Shown: in pieces, positions 8,806-19,600 of the stretch | How the letters are laid out: the number at the start of each line of letters is the position of its first letter | How positions within the stretch are numbered: the first letter of the stretch is position 1 | Position numbers and translations under genes: made by a program | The notes under the pieces: model-generated | Databases searched by the model: none | What the model saw: the letters and a program-made list of their open reading frames with translations, nothing else | Told to the model about the DNA's origin: nothing | Origin: Prevotellaceae bacterium | Lineage (GTDB): Bacteria; Bacteroidota; Bacteroidia; Bacteroidales; Bacteroidaceae | Assembly (NCBI GenBank): GCA_029226205.1 | Contig: JAQXXT010000079.1 | Coordinates: 1 to 64,000, forward strand | Direction of reading: 5' to 3' | DNA length: 64,000 bases

Positions 8806-9921
8806 ATGAATAGTAAGATCATTACCTGTATAATACTCCTTGCGGCCTCCTTACCGCTGTCAGCGCAGAAAATCACGCTGGGGTCGTGTACGACCCATGA
8901 CGGCGGTCAGTATAAAGGCGAGATGTCGGGCGGCAAGCCCTATGGCAAGGGAAACACCCTGTTTAAGAACGGAGATACTTATGAAGGACAGTATGTCAAA
9001 GGTAAGCGTCAGGGCTATGGTGTTTATACTTTCTCCGATGGTGAGAAATATGAAGGCGAATGGTTTCAGGACCAGCAGCATGGCAAGGGCACTTACTATT
9101 TCTCCAATAATAATAAATATGTAGGTCTCTGGTTCCGTGACTATCAGCAGGGTCATGGCATCATGTATTATTATAATGGTGATAAGTATGACGGCGATTG
9201 GTTTAAGGACAAGCGTCAGGGTATGGGTACCTATACTTATGCCAATGGTGCCAGTTACAAAGGACAGTGGGCCAATGATATGAAGAACGGCCGCGGCCGT
9301 TTTGACTGGGGCGACGGTACGATCTATGACGGTAACTGGCTCAACAACCAACGCTCCGGCCATGGCACGAACCATTATTCCGACGGTGATGTCTATACCG
9401 GCGACTGGCTCAACGATATTCAGGATGGTAAGGGTATCTACCGTTATCAGAATGGAGATAAGTATGAAGGTGATTATCACCAGGGAGAGAGAACGGGAGA
9501 GGGCATCTTCTCCTATGTCAATGGAGACAAGTATACCGGCCATTTCCTCGAGGGAGCCAAGGACGGCGAAGGAACCTTCGCCTGGAAGAATGGTGATATC
9601 TACACCGGCTCCTGGAAGAATGACCTGCAGAACGGTCATGGAAAATTGACGAAAAAGAATGGCGACGTCTATGAGGGAGAGTTCAAGGACGGACAAGTGG
9701 ATGGTGAGGTGATCATCCATTTCGCCAATGGAAATAAGTTCAAAGGAAACTTCAAGAACGGTAAGCGCAACGGCCCTGCCATTGAGGAGACGAAAGACGG
9801 CAAGCGTTTCGAAGGCTCCTATGTCGATGACGAGCGGGAGGGCAAGTTCGTGGAAAAAGACCGTGACGGAAATATCACGGCCCACGGCACTTACCGCCAT
9901 GGCCGTCGCTATACGGAGTGA
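8806..9921 (+). CDS. Secreted MORN-repeat protein
   Basis: A 371-residue exported protein. Residues 1-21 are a signal peptide (IITCIILLAASLPLSAQ). The rest is almost entirely about 14 consecutive 23-residue MORN repeats of the form KYEGxWxxxxxxGxGxYxxxNGD. MORN arrays form long beta-hairpin strips that bind proteins or lipids in other systems; the partner here is unknown. The DNA is strongly periodic (69 bp), which makes the opposite strand open as well (8860-9900), a shadow. It is transcribed from the promoter at 8738-8770 and followed 64 nt later by glgB, perhaps co-transcribed. Confidence 0.92.
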   Translation: MNSKIITCIILLAASLPLSAQKITLGSCTTHDGGQYKGEMSGGKPYGKGNTLFKNGDTYEGQYVKGKRQGYGVYTFSDGEKYEGEWFQDQQHGKGTYYFSNNNKYVGLWFRDYQQGHGIMYYYNGDKYDGDWFKDKRQGMGTYTYANGASYKGQWANDMKNGRGRFDWGDGTIYDGNWLNNQRSGHGTNHYSDGDVYTGDWLNDIQDGKGIYRYQNGDKYEGDYHQGERTGEGIFSYVNGDKYTGHFLEGAKDGEGTFAWKNGDIYTGSWKNDLQNGHGKLTKKNGDVYEGEFKDGQVDGEVIIHFANGNKFKGNFKNGKRNGPAIEETKDGKRFEGSYVDDEREGKFVEKDRDGNITAHGTYRHGRRYTE

Positions 9922-9985
9922 GGCCGTGATACCTCCGGGTATCTTTAATCAATGAATTTTATCGAACACTAATACATAAAATCTT

Positions 9986-12016
9986 ATGGCACAGAACCTG
10001 AAGCCCGAGCATGTGGGCATTGTCAAGAATGATCCTTATCTGGAACCTTATGAGGATGCGATTCGTGGTCGTCACGACCATGCTTTATGGAAGATCAACC
10101 AGCTGACGCAGAACGGCAAGCAGACCTTGAGTGATTTTGCCAATGGCTATCAATATTATGGCCTTCATAAGATCCCGCGTGGATGGGTCTTCCGTGAATG
10201 GGCCCCCAATGCAACGGATATTTATCTTGTCGGTGATTTCAACGGCTGGAAGGAAGATGAAGCCTACCGTTGTCACCGTATTGAGGGAACGGGCAACTGG
10301 GAACTGAAACTCCCCGCCAAAGCCATGAAGCATGGAGATCTGTACAAGATGCATGTCTACTGGAATGGCGGCGAGGGCGAGCGTATCCCCGCCTGGTGCC
10401 AGCGTGTGGTGCAGGATGACAAGACGAAGATCTTTTCCGCCCAGGTATGGCATCCGGCCCGTCCTTATCATTGGAAAGTTCAGCAGTTCACTCCCGAGCG
10501 TAAGCCGCTGCTCATCTATGAGTGTCATGTCGGTATGGCCCAGGATGCGGAGAAGGTAGGGACCTACACGGAGTTTAAGGAGAATGTGCTGCCGCGTATC
10601 GTCGAGGACGGCTATAATGCCATACAGATCATGGCCATCCAGGAGCATCCTTACTATGGCTCCTTCGGCTATCATGTCAGCAGTTTCTTCGCGCCGAGTT
10701 CCCGCTTCGGTACGCCGGAGGAGCTGAAAGCCCTCGTCGATGCCGCCCATCAGAAAGGCCTCGCTGTCATTATGGATATCGTCCATTCTCATGCTGTCAA
10801 GAATGAGGTGGAGGGACTAGGTAATCTCGCCGGTGATCCTAACCAGTATTTCTATCCCGGTGACCGCCATGAGCATCCGGCATGGGACAGCCTCTGTTTC
10901 GATTACGGTAAGGACGACGTGATTCATTTCCTCCTCTCCAACTGTAAGTACTGGCTGGAGGAGTATCATTTCGACGGCTTCCGTTTCGATGGTGTCACCT
11001 CCATGCTCTATTATAGTCATGGACTTGGTGAGGCTTTCACCAACTATGGAGACTATTTCAATGGTCACGAGGATGATAATGCCATCTGCTATCTGACGAT
11101 GGCCAACTGCCTCATTCATGAGGTCAATCCCCATGCCTTCACCATTGCCGAGGAAGTTTCCGGCATGCCGGGGCTGGCAGCACCGTTCAAGGACTGTGGC
11201 TATGGCTTCGACTACCGTATGGCCATGAATATCCCTGACTTCTGGATCAAGACCATCAAGGAGAAGAAGGATGAGGACTGGAAACCGAGTTCTATCTTCT
11301 GGGAGGTGAAGAACCGTCGCAGTGATGAGCGTACGATCTCTTACTGTGAGAGCCACGACCAGGCCCTTGTCGGTGATAAGACGATCATCTTCCGTCTCAT
11401 TGATGCCGATATGTACTGGCATTTCAAGAAAGGCGACGAAAATGATCTCGTCCATCGTGGTATCGCCCTGCATAAGATGATCCGCCTCGTCACCCTCGCC
11501 GCTATCAATGGCGGTTATCTGAACTTCATGGGTAATGAGTTCGGACATCCCGAATGGATCGACTTCCCGCGTGAGGGCAACGGCTGGAGCTATAAATATT
11601 GCCGGCGCCAGTGGAACCTCGTGGACAACCACGATCTCTGCTACCACTACCTCGGCGATTTCGACCGGGCCATGCTCGCTGTCGTGAAGAGCGAGAAGGC
11701 TTTCAACGACACGCCGGTGCAGGAAATCTGGCATAACGACGGTGATCAGGTGCTCTGCTTTGAGCGTGGTGACCTCTTCTTTGTCTTCAACTTCTCTCCG
11801 ACACGCAGCTTCACCGATTATGGCTTCCTTGTTCCCGAGGGTACGTATGATATCGTCCTCGACAGTGACGACAAGGCCTATGGTGGCAACGGACTGAATG
11901 ATGACAGTGTGGAGCATTTCACGAATCCCGATCCCCTCTTTGCGCCACAGCATAAGGGTTGGCTGAAACTTTATCTCCCCGACCGCTCTGCCCAGGTGCT
12001 GAGAAGAAAGAAATAA
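9986..12016 (+). CDS. glgB: 1,4-alpha-glucan branching enzyme (GH13)
   Basis: A 676-residue branching enzyme that introduces alpha-1,6 branches into glycogen. An N-terminal CBM48 (FREWAPNATDIYLVGDFNGW) precedes the GH13 barrel. Catalytic residues are visible: nucleophile Asp in FDGFRFDGVTSM (about 334), acid/base Glu in TIAEEVSGMPG (about 389) and the transition-state Asp in YCESHDQALVGD. The C-terminal beta domain ends the protein. Length and motif wording resemble eukaryote-type branching enzymes, usual in Bacteroidetes, more than E. coli GlgB. Confidence 0.95.
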   Translation: MAQNLKPEHVGIVKNDPYLEPYEDAIRGRHDHALWKINQLTQNGKQTLSDFANGYQYYGLHKIPRGWVFREWAPNATDIYLVGDFNGWKEDEAYRCHRIEGTGNWELKLPAKAMKHGDLYKMHVYWNGGEGERIPAWCQRVVQDDKTKIFSAQVWHPARPYHWKVQQFTPERKPLLIYECHVGMAQDAEKVGTYTEFKENVLPRIVEDGYNAIQIMAIQEHPYYGSFGYHVSSFFAPSSRFGTPEELKALVDAAHQKGLAVIMDIVHSHAVKNEVEGLGNLAGDPNQYFYPGDRHEHPAWDSLCFDYGKDDVIHFLLSNCKYWLEEYHFDGFRFDGVTSMLYYSHGLGEAFTNYGDYFNGHEDDNAICYLTMANCLIHEVNPHAFTIAEEVSGMPGLAAPFKDCGYGFDYRMAMNIPDFWIKTIKEKKDEDWKPSSIFWEVKNRRSDERTISYCESHDQALVGDKTIIFRLIDADMYWHFKKGDENDLVHRGIALHKMIRLVTLAAINGGYLNFMGNEFGHPEWIDFPREGNGWSYKYCRRQWNLVDNHDLCYHYLGDFDRAMLAVVKSEKAFNDTPVQEIWHNDGDQVLCFERGDLFFVFNFSPTRSFTDYGFLVPEGTYDIVLDSDDKAYGGNGLNDDSVEHFTNPDPLFAPQHKGWLKLYLPDRSAQVLRRKK

Positions 12017-12025
12017 TCGCAAATT

Positions 12026-12055
12026 GTAGGTGGCCGCCATGTTGCGGCCACCTAC
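12026..12055. repeat. Family A palindrome (perfect copy)
   Basis: GTAGGTGGCCGC, 6-nt loop, GCGGCCACCTAC: a perfect 12-bp stem, 10 nt after the glgB stop. This is the cleanest copy of family A in the window and could also act as an mRNA 3' end structure. Confidence 0.85.
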
Positions 12056-12097
12056 TCATGGGAAGGATTGGTGACTTTTAAATATTAAATTGATTGT

Positions 12098-13159
12098 ATG
12101 GATAATCCCAAGGGTAGCACAGTACCGATGATGGTAGCCTGTGCTATTGTCTTTTTGATTTTCACATTCTGTTATGTCTTCTTTTTCCAGAGTGATGTCC
12201 TTGCCGTGACGCAGCATGTCCTCTCGGATGGGGAGACCTCTTATGACCGTACGGTAGGCGCGGTCCTCATCACCCTTGTGCTCTGGGCCCTTCAGGCAGC
12301 CGTCTACTCGTTGTCGAAGCTCCGCCGCCGGGCTCACGCGCTGACCTATCTGCCGTCATTCCTCATTTTGGCTGTCCTCACCGATGTCAGCGCGCATACC
12401 GACGAGCATTTCTCTTTCGGTGCCTGGTGGTGGCTGTTTCCGCTGATCCTCATCCTCTGGTGGGTCGTCGTGATGATGGCGCGGGCGATGGAGCCCTATG
12501 AGCCGAATCAGAAATCATGGGGATTGTTCTCACGGACCACGGCGGTCAACCTCTTCGGGATGGTCGTGATGATGTTCCTCGTGGGTATCATCGCTCAAAG
12601 CGACGAGAATATCCATCGGCGCATGCGTGCGGAGGTCTGTCTCTCGCAACAGGATTATAAGGATGCCATAGAGGCCACGAATACGGAAAAGGCCGACAGC
12701 AGTCTGACTCTCCTCCGTGCCCTCGCGCTAACCCATGAGCATGCCCTTGCCGAACATTTCTTCGAGGTACCAGTGTGTGGCGGCAGTAAGGCCCTGCGCC
12801 CGAACGGCCATTCCGTGAAACTCCTCATGACCACCTATCCACGCCATTTCACGCGTCAGGAGGCGGCAGACCTTCATCTCGTGGGACTGCTCATGGATAA
12901 GAAACTAGACTTGTTCGCCGAGGAGTTGCCGAAATATTATGATATGAAAAAACCGTTGCCCAAGCATTATCGGGAGGCCCTCGTGCTCTATACCCATCGG
13001 CGCGCCAATCCGATTTATATTTTCAAGTCGCCCGTGATCGATGCCGACTATCAGGACTATCAGGATATGGAACGTAAGAATTATGATCCTGCTGTCCGTA
13101 AGAGTCAGCTCCATGACACCTATGGCAACACTTATTGGTATTATTGGCAGTATGAGTGA
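12098..13159 (+). CDS. Uncharacterised polytopic membrane protein
   Basis: A 353-residue protein of unknown function. The first 170 residues carry about four or five hydrophobic segments (MVACAIVFLIFTFCYVFFF; TYLPSFLILAVLTDV; a Trp-rich segment WWWLFPLILILWWVVVMM; LFGMVVMMFLVGIIA). The remaining half is soluble and helical, with a TPR-like character (CLSQQDYKDAIEA). It resembles a family of conserved Bacteroidales membrane proteins (possibly DUF6057), but I cannot confirm that. Its stop overlaps the start of the downstream nuclease-helicase by 8 nt, which implies co-translation and perhaps a shared role. Confidence 0.8.
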   Translation: MDNPKGSTVPMMVACAIVFLIFTFCYVFFFQSDVLAVTQHVLSDGETSYDRTVGAVLITLVLWALQAAVYSLSKLRRRAHALTYLPSFLILAVLTDVSAHTDEHFSFGAWWWLFPLILILWWVVVMMARAMEPYEPNQKSWGLFSRTTAVNLFGMVVMMFLVGIIAQSDENIHRRMRAEVCLSQQDYKDAIEATNTEKADSSLTLLRALALTHEHALAEHFFEVPVCGGSKALRPNGHSVKLLMTTYPRHFTRQEAADLHLVGLLMDKKLDLFAEELPKYYDMKKPLPKHYREALVLYTHRRANPIYIFKSPVIDADYQDYQDMERKNYDPAVRKSQLHDTYGNTYWYYWQYE

Positions 13160-16100
13160 TCAGCAAAGAGACAAAGACCGTATCAGTGACCGGCAAGGGC
13201 TGACGGCAGCGAATCATTTCTTCGACATGCTCCTCTCGGCTATGGGCAAGGCCGATGTGGTGCGCCGTTATGCCGCCCTGGACACTGTCTTCCGGAACCT
13301 TTTGGATCAGAATACCGATTTCGCCCGTGTCCGCCTTGTCGGACCATTCGCCAAAACAGACTACCTGCTCAAGACCCATGATGCCAACGGTGCCCTTTCC
13401 CATGCCGTCCATACCGCCAGGATCCATTTCCGGGATCTCGGACGGGGAGAAAGGCTATCGGAGGAAGAGTCCCGTTATGATTTCCAGGCGGTGACCTGTT
13501 TCGTAGCCCTTATATATAATAAGGTGGAAATCCCCGAAGCCCTTCGCCGGCTCTTCCCGCCGGCCCGTCCTCAGCGGGTGGCTGTCCTTCCGAAGGCTGC
13601 CGTGCTGCGCCTCCTTGTGGAGCGCTGGGATGACGAGTATATCTATGGACTTCTCGACAATCCGACTATTCCCGCGAAAGTCAGCTATCGTGCTGATGAG
13701 GCTTATCTGCGTGATGATCTCTATCCGGGAGCCCAACTGAACCTGATCCATCCCCGTCAGGAAGACGACGGGACGTTGACCCCCGAGCTGATCATCTTCG
13801 CGCCTGACCTGCTCATAGACATCAGTGCCATCGCCGCTTGTTTCGAGAGCTATAACCATACCGAACTGATCTACTTACTCAATAAGATCAGACCCAATGT
13901 GGCGACGGAACCGATCCTCATGGGTGAGTTCGCCGGTGAGCTGTTGGATGATGAAGTACATAGCAAGGACCAGGAGAAACCGTATGTCGACTGTGCCCGT
14001 CATTTCTTCACCCATCATGCCGTAGACCTCCTCTGTACACCCCTGTCACCCGATTTCCACCGTCAGGCACAACAGCAGCGGGCCAATATCCGTCAGGCGG
14101 TCAGGCAGACGCTGCCCCAACGGGTGAAGGAGTATCATCGGGAGGAAGTGATGCTCGAGCCATCTTTCTTCTCCGAGATGCTCGGACTGCAGGGACGTAT
14201 GGACTTCCTGCAGCAGGACCTCGAAGTGCTCATTGAGCAGAAAGCCGGGAAGGGCGGATTCCCGCAGCGTGATCCCGATACGCCGGTCTATCAGTTGAAA
14301 CATTATATCCAGATGCTGCTCTATATGGCCTTGCTGCGTTATGGCTTCGCGGACCATTATGACCGGTATCATCATCTCTATTCCTTTCTGCTCTATTCCC
14401 GTTATGCCAACTCCCTTGTCGGTCTCGGCTATGCCCCGCAACTCGTCCGTGAGGCGTTGATGATCCGTAACCGCATAGCAGCCAACGAACTGAAGTTCAC
14501 GCATGGTGGAATGCGGATCTTGGAGACGCTCCGCCCCGAAGACCTCAACGCCTTCCATCAGTCGGGAAAGCTATGGACCAACTACCAACGGCCGCAGCTT
14601 GAAGCCCTCCTGGCACCGATCCTTCAAGCTACGCCCTTGGAACGGGATTATTATTTCCGTTTCCTGCAGTTCATCGAGACGGAACATGTCCTCTCGAAGG
14701 TCGGTAACGCGTTGAAGGAAGATTCCGGTTTCGCCGCTAAATGGCATGACAGTCTGCCCGACAAGCGCCAGGCGGGCAATATCTTCGACAACCTGATTCT
14801 CAAGGCGCCCGGTGATGATCATGAAGGAGAAGTCACGGAGGTCGTCCTTGAGCGCCATGATGACGAGGAGGGGATGAGCAATTTCCGTATCGGCGATATC
14901 GTCATCCTCTATCCCTATGAGCGGGGGACAGAGCCGGATGTCCGGAAGACCTGGACCTACCGTTGCAGCATCCGTCAGATCACGGCGACGACCCTCACGC
15001 TGACCTTGCGTGCTGCCCAGAGTGATGCCCGTGTCTTCCTCCGTGACAAGGAAAAGGTATGGGCCGTGGAGCATGATTTCTTTGAGTCCAGCTATGGCGC
15101 CCTGTATCGTGGCATGCACGCCTTTCTCTCGGCGCCGAAGGAACGCCGTGACCTCATCCTCCTCCGGCGTCGTCCGGAGATAGACCATAGCCTGACCTTG
15201 CGGGGTGACTATGGCAGTTTCAATACGCTCAGCCTCCATGTCCGTCAGGCCCGGGATTTCTTTCTCATCATCGGACCGCCGGGAACGGGAAAGACCTCTT
15301 TCGGACTGATGAATACGCTGAAGGAGGAACTGCTGACCCCGGAAAGCAATATCCTCCTTATGGCTTTTACAAACCGTGCTGTCGATGAGATCTGCAGTAA
15401 GCTGGAGGAAGAGCATCTCGACTATCTGCGCGTCGGCAGCCGTCTCTCCTGCAGTGAGGCTTACCAGGGTCATCTCCTGGAGGAGGCTGTTGATAACTGT
15501 CATACCCTGAATGATATGCGGCGCCGCGTGCTCGACTGCCGTATCGTGGTGGGCACGACGACGGCACTGAGCAGTAAGATACAGCTCTTCAATCAGAAGA
15601 CCTTCTCTCTGGCCATCATTGATGAGGCCTCACAGATTCTCGAGCCCCATCTCATGGCGTTGCTTTCCGCTGTCCATATCGATCCCGATACGGGAGAACG
15701 GAAGAGCGCGATTAGAAAATTCGTATTCATCGGTGATCATAAGCAGTTGCCCGCCGTCGTGCAACAGAGTCAGCAGGAGAGCAGGGTAGAGGAGGACGAT
15801 CTGACTGCCATCGGACTCACCGACTGTCGGCTGTCTCTCTTTGAACGACTGCTGCGCCGTTACCGCGATGATCCTGAAGTCGTCTATATGCTCACGCGTC
15901 AGGGCCGTATGCATCATGAGATAGCCGTCTTCCCGAGTGAAGCATTCTATGGCGGAAAGTTACGGGAGGTGCCGCTGCCTCATCAGACACCGTCACTGCC
16001 ATCCTCGTGGCAGGGGACGGATGAGCTCGATGACTTGTTGCATACCCGTCGTGTGGCCTTCATCGACTGTCAGCTGCCGGAAGACAGTTGCTCGGATAAG

Positions 16101-16547
16101 GTAAACACCGTTGAGGCCGACCTCATTGCCGATACGATCCATAAGATCTGGACGATCGAGCAGGCACATTTCGTTGCCTCCCAGACCGTCGGCGTCATCG
16201 TGCCCTATCGTAATCAGATTGCCGCTATCCGCAATGCCCTGGAGCGTTTCCATATCCCCGAACTGATGGATATCACGATCGATACGGTGGAGCGGTACCA
16301 GGGATCTCAGCGGCGGTATATCCTCTATGGCTTCACTGTGCAGCAGTTCTACCAGTTGCGGTTCCTGACGAATCATGTCTTCGAGGAAGACGGCGCTGTC
16401 ATCGACAGGAAGTTGAATGTCGTCATGACGCGGGCCCAGGAACATCTCCTGCTCTTCGGCCATGCGGCATTGCTCGAGGAGAATGCGCTCTTTGGCCGAC
16501 TGATACAGTTCTGCAAGAAGAGAGGGGAATATTATAGCTCAATATAG
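13152..16547 (+). CDS. Dna2-like PD-(D/E)XK nuclease fused to SF1 helicase
   Basis: A 1131-residue predicted DNA nuclease-helicase. Around residues 345-395 there is a PD-(D/E)XK pattern: GRMDFLQQD, then VLIEQKAGKG (ExK), then QLKHYIQMLLYMALL, as in Cas4/Dna2/RecB-type nucleases. The C-terminal half is an SF1 Upf1/Dna2-like helicase: Walker A IIGPPGTGKTSF (about 706), AFTNRAVDEI, Walker B IIDEASQILEP (about 822), GDHKQLPAVV, RYQGSQRR and VMTRAQEHLLLFG. The cysteines of the Dna2 Fe-S cluster are not evident. The frame is open from 13041, but ATG 13152 overlaps the upstream stop and is the natural start. It sits between a membrane protein and the AlbA_2 protein, so it may be repair or a defence module. 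Confidence 0.85.
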   Translation: MSDQQRDKDRISDRQGLTAANHFFDMLLSAMGKADVVRRYAALDTVFRNLLDQNTDFARVRLVGPFAKTDYLLKTHDANGALSHAVHTARIHFRDLGRGERLSEEESRYDFQAVTCFVALIYNKVEIPEALRRLFPPARPQRVAVLPKAAVLRLLVERWDDEYIYGLLDNPTIPAKVSYRADEAYLRDDLYPGAQLNLIHPRQEDDGTLTPELIIFAPDLLIDISAIAACFESYNHTELIYLLNKIRPNVATEPILMGEFAGELLDDEVHSKDQEKPYVDCARHFFTHHAVDLLCTPLSPDFHRQAQQQRANIRQAVRQTLPQRVKEYHREEVMLEPSFFSEMLGLQGRMDFLQQDLEVLIEQKAGKGGFPQRDPDTPVYQLKHYIQMLLYMALLRYGFADHYDRYHHLYSFLLYSRYANSLVGLGYAPQLVREALMIRNRIAANELKFTHGGMRILETLRPEDLNAFHQSGKLWTNYQRPQLEALLAPILQATPLERDYYFRFLQFIETEHVLSKVGNALKEDSGFAAKWHDSLPDKRQAGNIFDNLILKAPGDDHEGEVTEVVLERHDDEEGMSNFRIGDIVILYPYERGTEPDVRKTWTYRCSIRQITATTLTLTLRAAQSDARVFLRDKEKVWAVEHDFFESSYGALYRGMHAFLSAPKERRDLILLRRRPEIDHSLTLRGDYGSFNTLSLHVRQARDFFLIIGPPGTGKTSFGLMNTLKEELLTPESNILLMAFTNRAVDEICSKLEEEHLDYLRVGSRLSCSEAYQGHLLEEAVDNCHTLNDMRRRVLDCRIVVGTTTALSSKIQLFNQKTFSLAIIDEASQILEPHLMALLSAVHIDPDTGERKSAIRKFVFIGDHKQLPAVVQQSQQESRVEEDDLTAIGLTDCRLSLFERLLRRYRDDPEVVYMLTRQGRMHHEIAVFPSEAFYGGKLREVPLPHQTPSLPSSWQGTDELDDLLHTRRVAFIDCQLPEDSCSDKVNTVEADLIADTIHKIWTIEQAHFVASQTVGVIVPYRNQIAAIRNALERFHIPELMDITIDTVERYQGSQRRYILYGFTVQQFYQLRFLTNHVFEEDGAVIDRKLNVVMTRAQEHLLLFGHAALLEENALFGRLIQFCKKRGEYYSSI

Positions 16548-16558
16548 AACAATGATTG

Positions 16559-16588
16559 AAGGGGCCGCCACAAGGGGCGGTCCCTGTA
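16559..16588. repeat. Family C palindrome between the two large genes
   Basis: GGGGCCGCC-ACAA-GGGGCGG lies in the 53-nt gap between the nuclease-helicase stop and the AlbA_2 start. The ATG at 16556 would put this repeat inside the coding region, an argument against that start. Confidence 0.7.
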
Positions 16589-16600
16589 ATAGAAAAATTT

Positions 16601-19600
16601 ATGATAAACTTAAAGCAAAACGAAATGGAAGAACAAGAAGAAAGGCAGCATGTTGCCGTGAAAGTGTTAAGAACGGATGTCGACACCCATCAGTATGTCG
16701 TATCCTATGGAGAAGACGCCAAACTCTATCGTATACCGATGCTCCCGTATCAACGGAAGATGCCGGTACCCGATACGATACCCTGTCTCGTAGAGAGGAG
16801 CCTTTCGGGAGGTGTCTATCTCCGGCAGGATTTTGAGGCGTTGATCCGTGGTTTTTACAAAGAAGGCGATGAGACCGATTTTACGGTCCAGCGGTCCTAT
16901 GGCGATGACTATATCTTACAGGAGAGTCATGGTTTTACGGCACGCTTGGCGAAGAAGCTCATCCCTAATCCCGCGCTGACACCCTGTATCGGTTGCAGGA
17001 TCACGAAGATCATGGGTCGGTACATGCAGATAGAACCGGCGTTTGTGGACAGTCAGATCAAGACCACCTCTTTCTCCCTCACGGATCAACAGCTCGATGA
17101 GTTTATCGGACAGACGACGTGGAACCAGAAAGATCTCCGCAGTCTGTTGCTGGGCAATACGCCCTCCGAGCTTTTCGATGCGGAATGTCATCAGTGGATT
17201 GCCGCTCAGGCAGCCCGTTGTCCCGACCGGGAGATGTTGCAGGAAGACCTCAAATCGCTGAAGAGCCATCTCCTGCAGGCGCTGGAGTCGTCGGAGATGC
17301 TGAACCAGTGTGATGCCGCCACGCGGAAGGTGATGGAGGAACGGTTCTCCGATGTCATCGAACAGGCGGGTTATTATCTCGACGCCCTGGATATGGTCTC
17401 CGAGGATGGCAAGGCAGCCGATGATTTCGTGACGACGGTCCTCGAGAAACTCTCCAAGAGCAGTTATGTCTACCATCCCCGTAAGCGACTGTATATCATG
17501 CTTTCCATCTTCCATCTTGACTTCAACCTCATGGAAGAGAAGATGGACATGATCCTTGCGATCATCCGCAAGCATGGCCTGCAGCTCAGCAAGCGGGAGC
17601 CATTCTGTAAGATGTGGATCATCCTTTTGGAATATTATATCCATCATGTCTATGAGACCCCCGACCGCCTGAACGACCGTAGGGTGATGGAGACGATGAT
17701 CATGGCACTGGCCCTTCAGATGAACCTGGCGGAAGATTTCAAGAATGACCTCTTCGATGATGTCCTCAACCGCAGTCTTCTCTACCGTCTGTGCAGCAGG
17801 ATGAATGTCACCAATCCCGAGCAGCTGCTCGAGGAGTCGCTGTTCAATGTCGTCTCCGAGTCGGGCGACCAGAGCGTTTATGTGTTGAGTACCGATGATG
17901 CCGCCCTGACCGCCAACCTCATCTCCAACCAGGTGAGCGATACCGTTGACGGCTCCCTGGCCCCTGCCGTTTATAATTCCGACCGTGTCCATCTCACCAT
18001 TGAGAACGGCAAGGTGACCCTCTCCGCTCCCGATGTCAATGAGGACAACGAGTATGAGCCATTACCGGCCCAGCTCAATCTCTGGCATGGTCTCAGTGTC
18101 CGTCTCAGTGAGAAACCATCCTCCGACCTCCGTGGTGACAAGAGCAATACGGTCCGCCATTATAAGCTCCTGTGGGATTTTATCTATAAGTCCTTCTTCA
18201 GTGTCCGCCAGCCGGTGCGGAAGAAGAGTCGCCGGCCGCTGTATCCCGGTGATGATGTCGATATCATCGTCACACGAAAGCTCGATGAGGGCCTGCTTTT
18301 TGAGTGCCGTGTCATCGATGAGGGGTATGAGGATGTCATCGGTTATATCGATGCCGCGAAGGATATCGTACCCTATTATCCCGGTAAACTGGCCTTGTCT
18401 GATTTCTATCTCAACGGCTCTCCTCTGGAACTGGCGGTGAGGGTCGGCCAGGTGGAGGATAATGGTTATTGCCATTTCGTGATGAATGAGCAGATCGTCG
18501 AGTTTATGGACGACTACCGTATCCGCCATTACGACTATACCAGTCATCTCCGTTGTTGTCTCAACGCCCCGGCGCCGGGGTCGAGTCGTGTCCCCGCCAT
18601 CTCTTTCGACGGCCTCTCCGTCTCTGTCGGTGTGGAGCGTGGCGTGAGTCCGAGTATTCTGACGAAAGGCAAGGTCGTGGAGGTCACGAATCCGGAGCGT
18701 GGGCCCGCTCCATATATGAACGCCACCTATTCCCGTGATCTCCCTGAGTTGAACTTCAGCACGAGCAATGCCTTCCATCAGCTCATGGTCAACTATGCCG
18801 ATGAGCTCGTCTATCTGCCTGAAGGCGTAGAGGAACAGGGAGAGGAACAGGAGGAGACGCTGACGACGGTCCTCGACGACAGCCGTGTCTATGAGCTGAT
18901 GAATATCCTGGAGACCTATGCCGGTTTCGAGGATGACTATGTGAAAGCCTACAACTATATCTCTACTTGTAGGGTGCTGGCACGTATGATCGACTCTGAC
19001 CGTGAGAATTATTATATCAAGCGCCTCACGCTCCTGGAACTGTTGAGCGACTTCGCGCAGAACAGCAGTTTCACCGAGGAGAGTCAGCGGGTCCTGGCTA
19101 CGAGCGCCTCCGACACATTCAACCACCACAGTTCCCTGTATCAGGAATATCAGCAGATGCGCGTCGTCTCCTGGCTGAACACCGACGAGCATAACGACGA
19201 GCTCTACCAGATGAGTTGTAACCGTAACTACCCCGTGCTGCAGCAGTTGGCAGCCTTGGTCATGTCTCATAACACAGTGAAGAAAGCCGGTCTGATCCCG
19301 CAGGCCGAGGAAATTCTGGAGAAAATCCGCAGTATCCTGAAGCTCCGCCGCCAGAATGCCAGCGACAAGAAGAGCTATGGCAAGGAGAGCTATCAGGTGG
19401 AGTTCAAGACTTCTATCGTCTATCCCGAATACTCCATGCGTCCGAACCTCTTCGACCAGACACGGAAGATCCTCAGCGAGATCTGTGCCTTTCTCAATGC
19501 CGACGGCGGCACGATCTACCTCGGTGTCAACGACCAGGGTATAGAGATGGGTGTAGAGGAGGATCTCCATTTCCAGCAGTTCAATGGTTCTGCCGACCAT

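Noticed and set aside
8860-9900. 346-codon minus-strand frame opposite the MORN gene
   Set aside because: Repetitive antisense image of the 69-bp MORN repeat.
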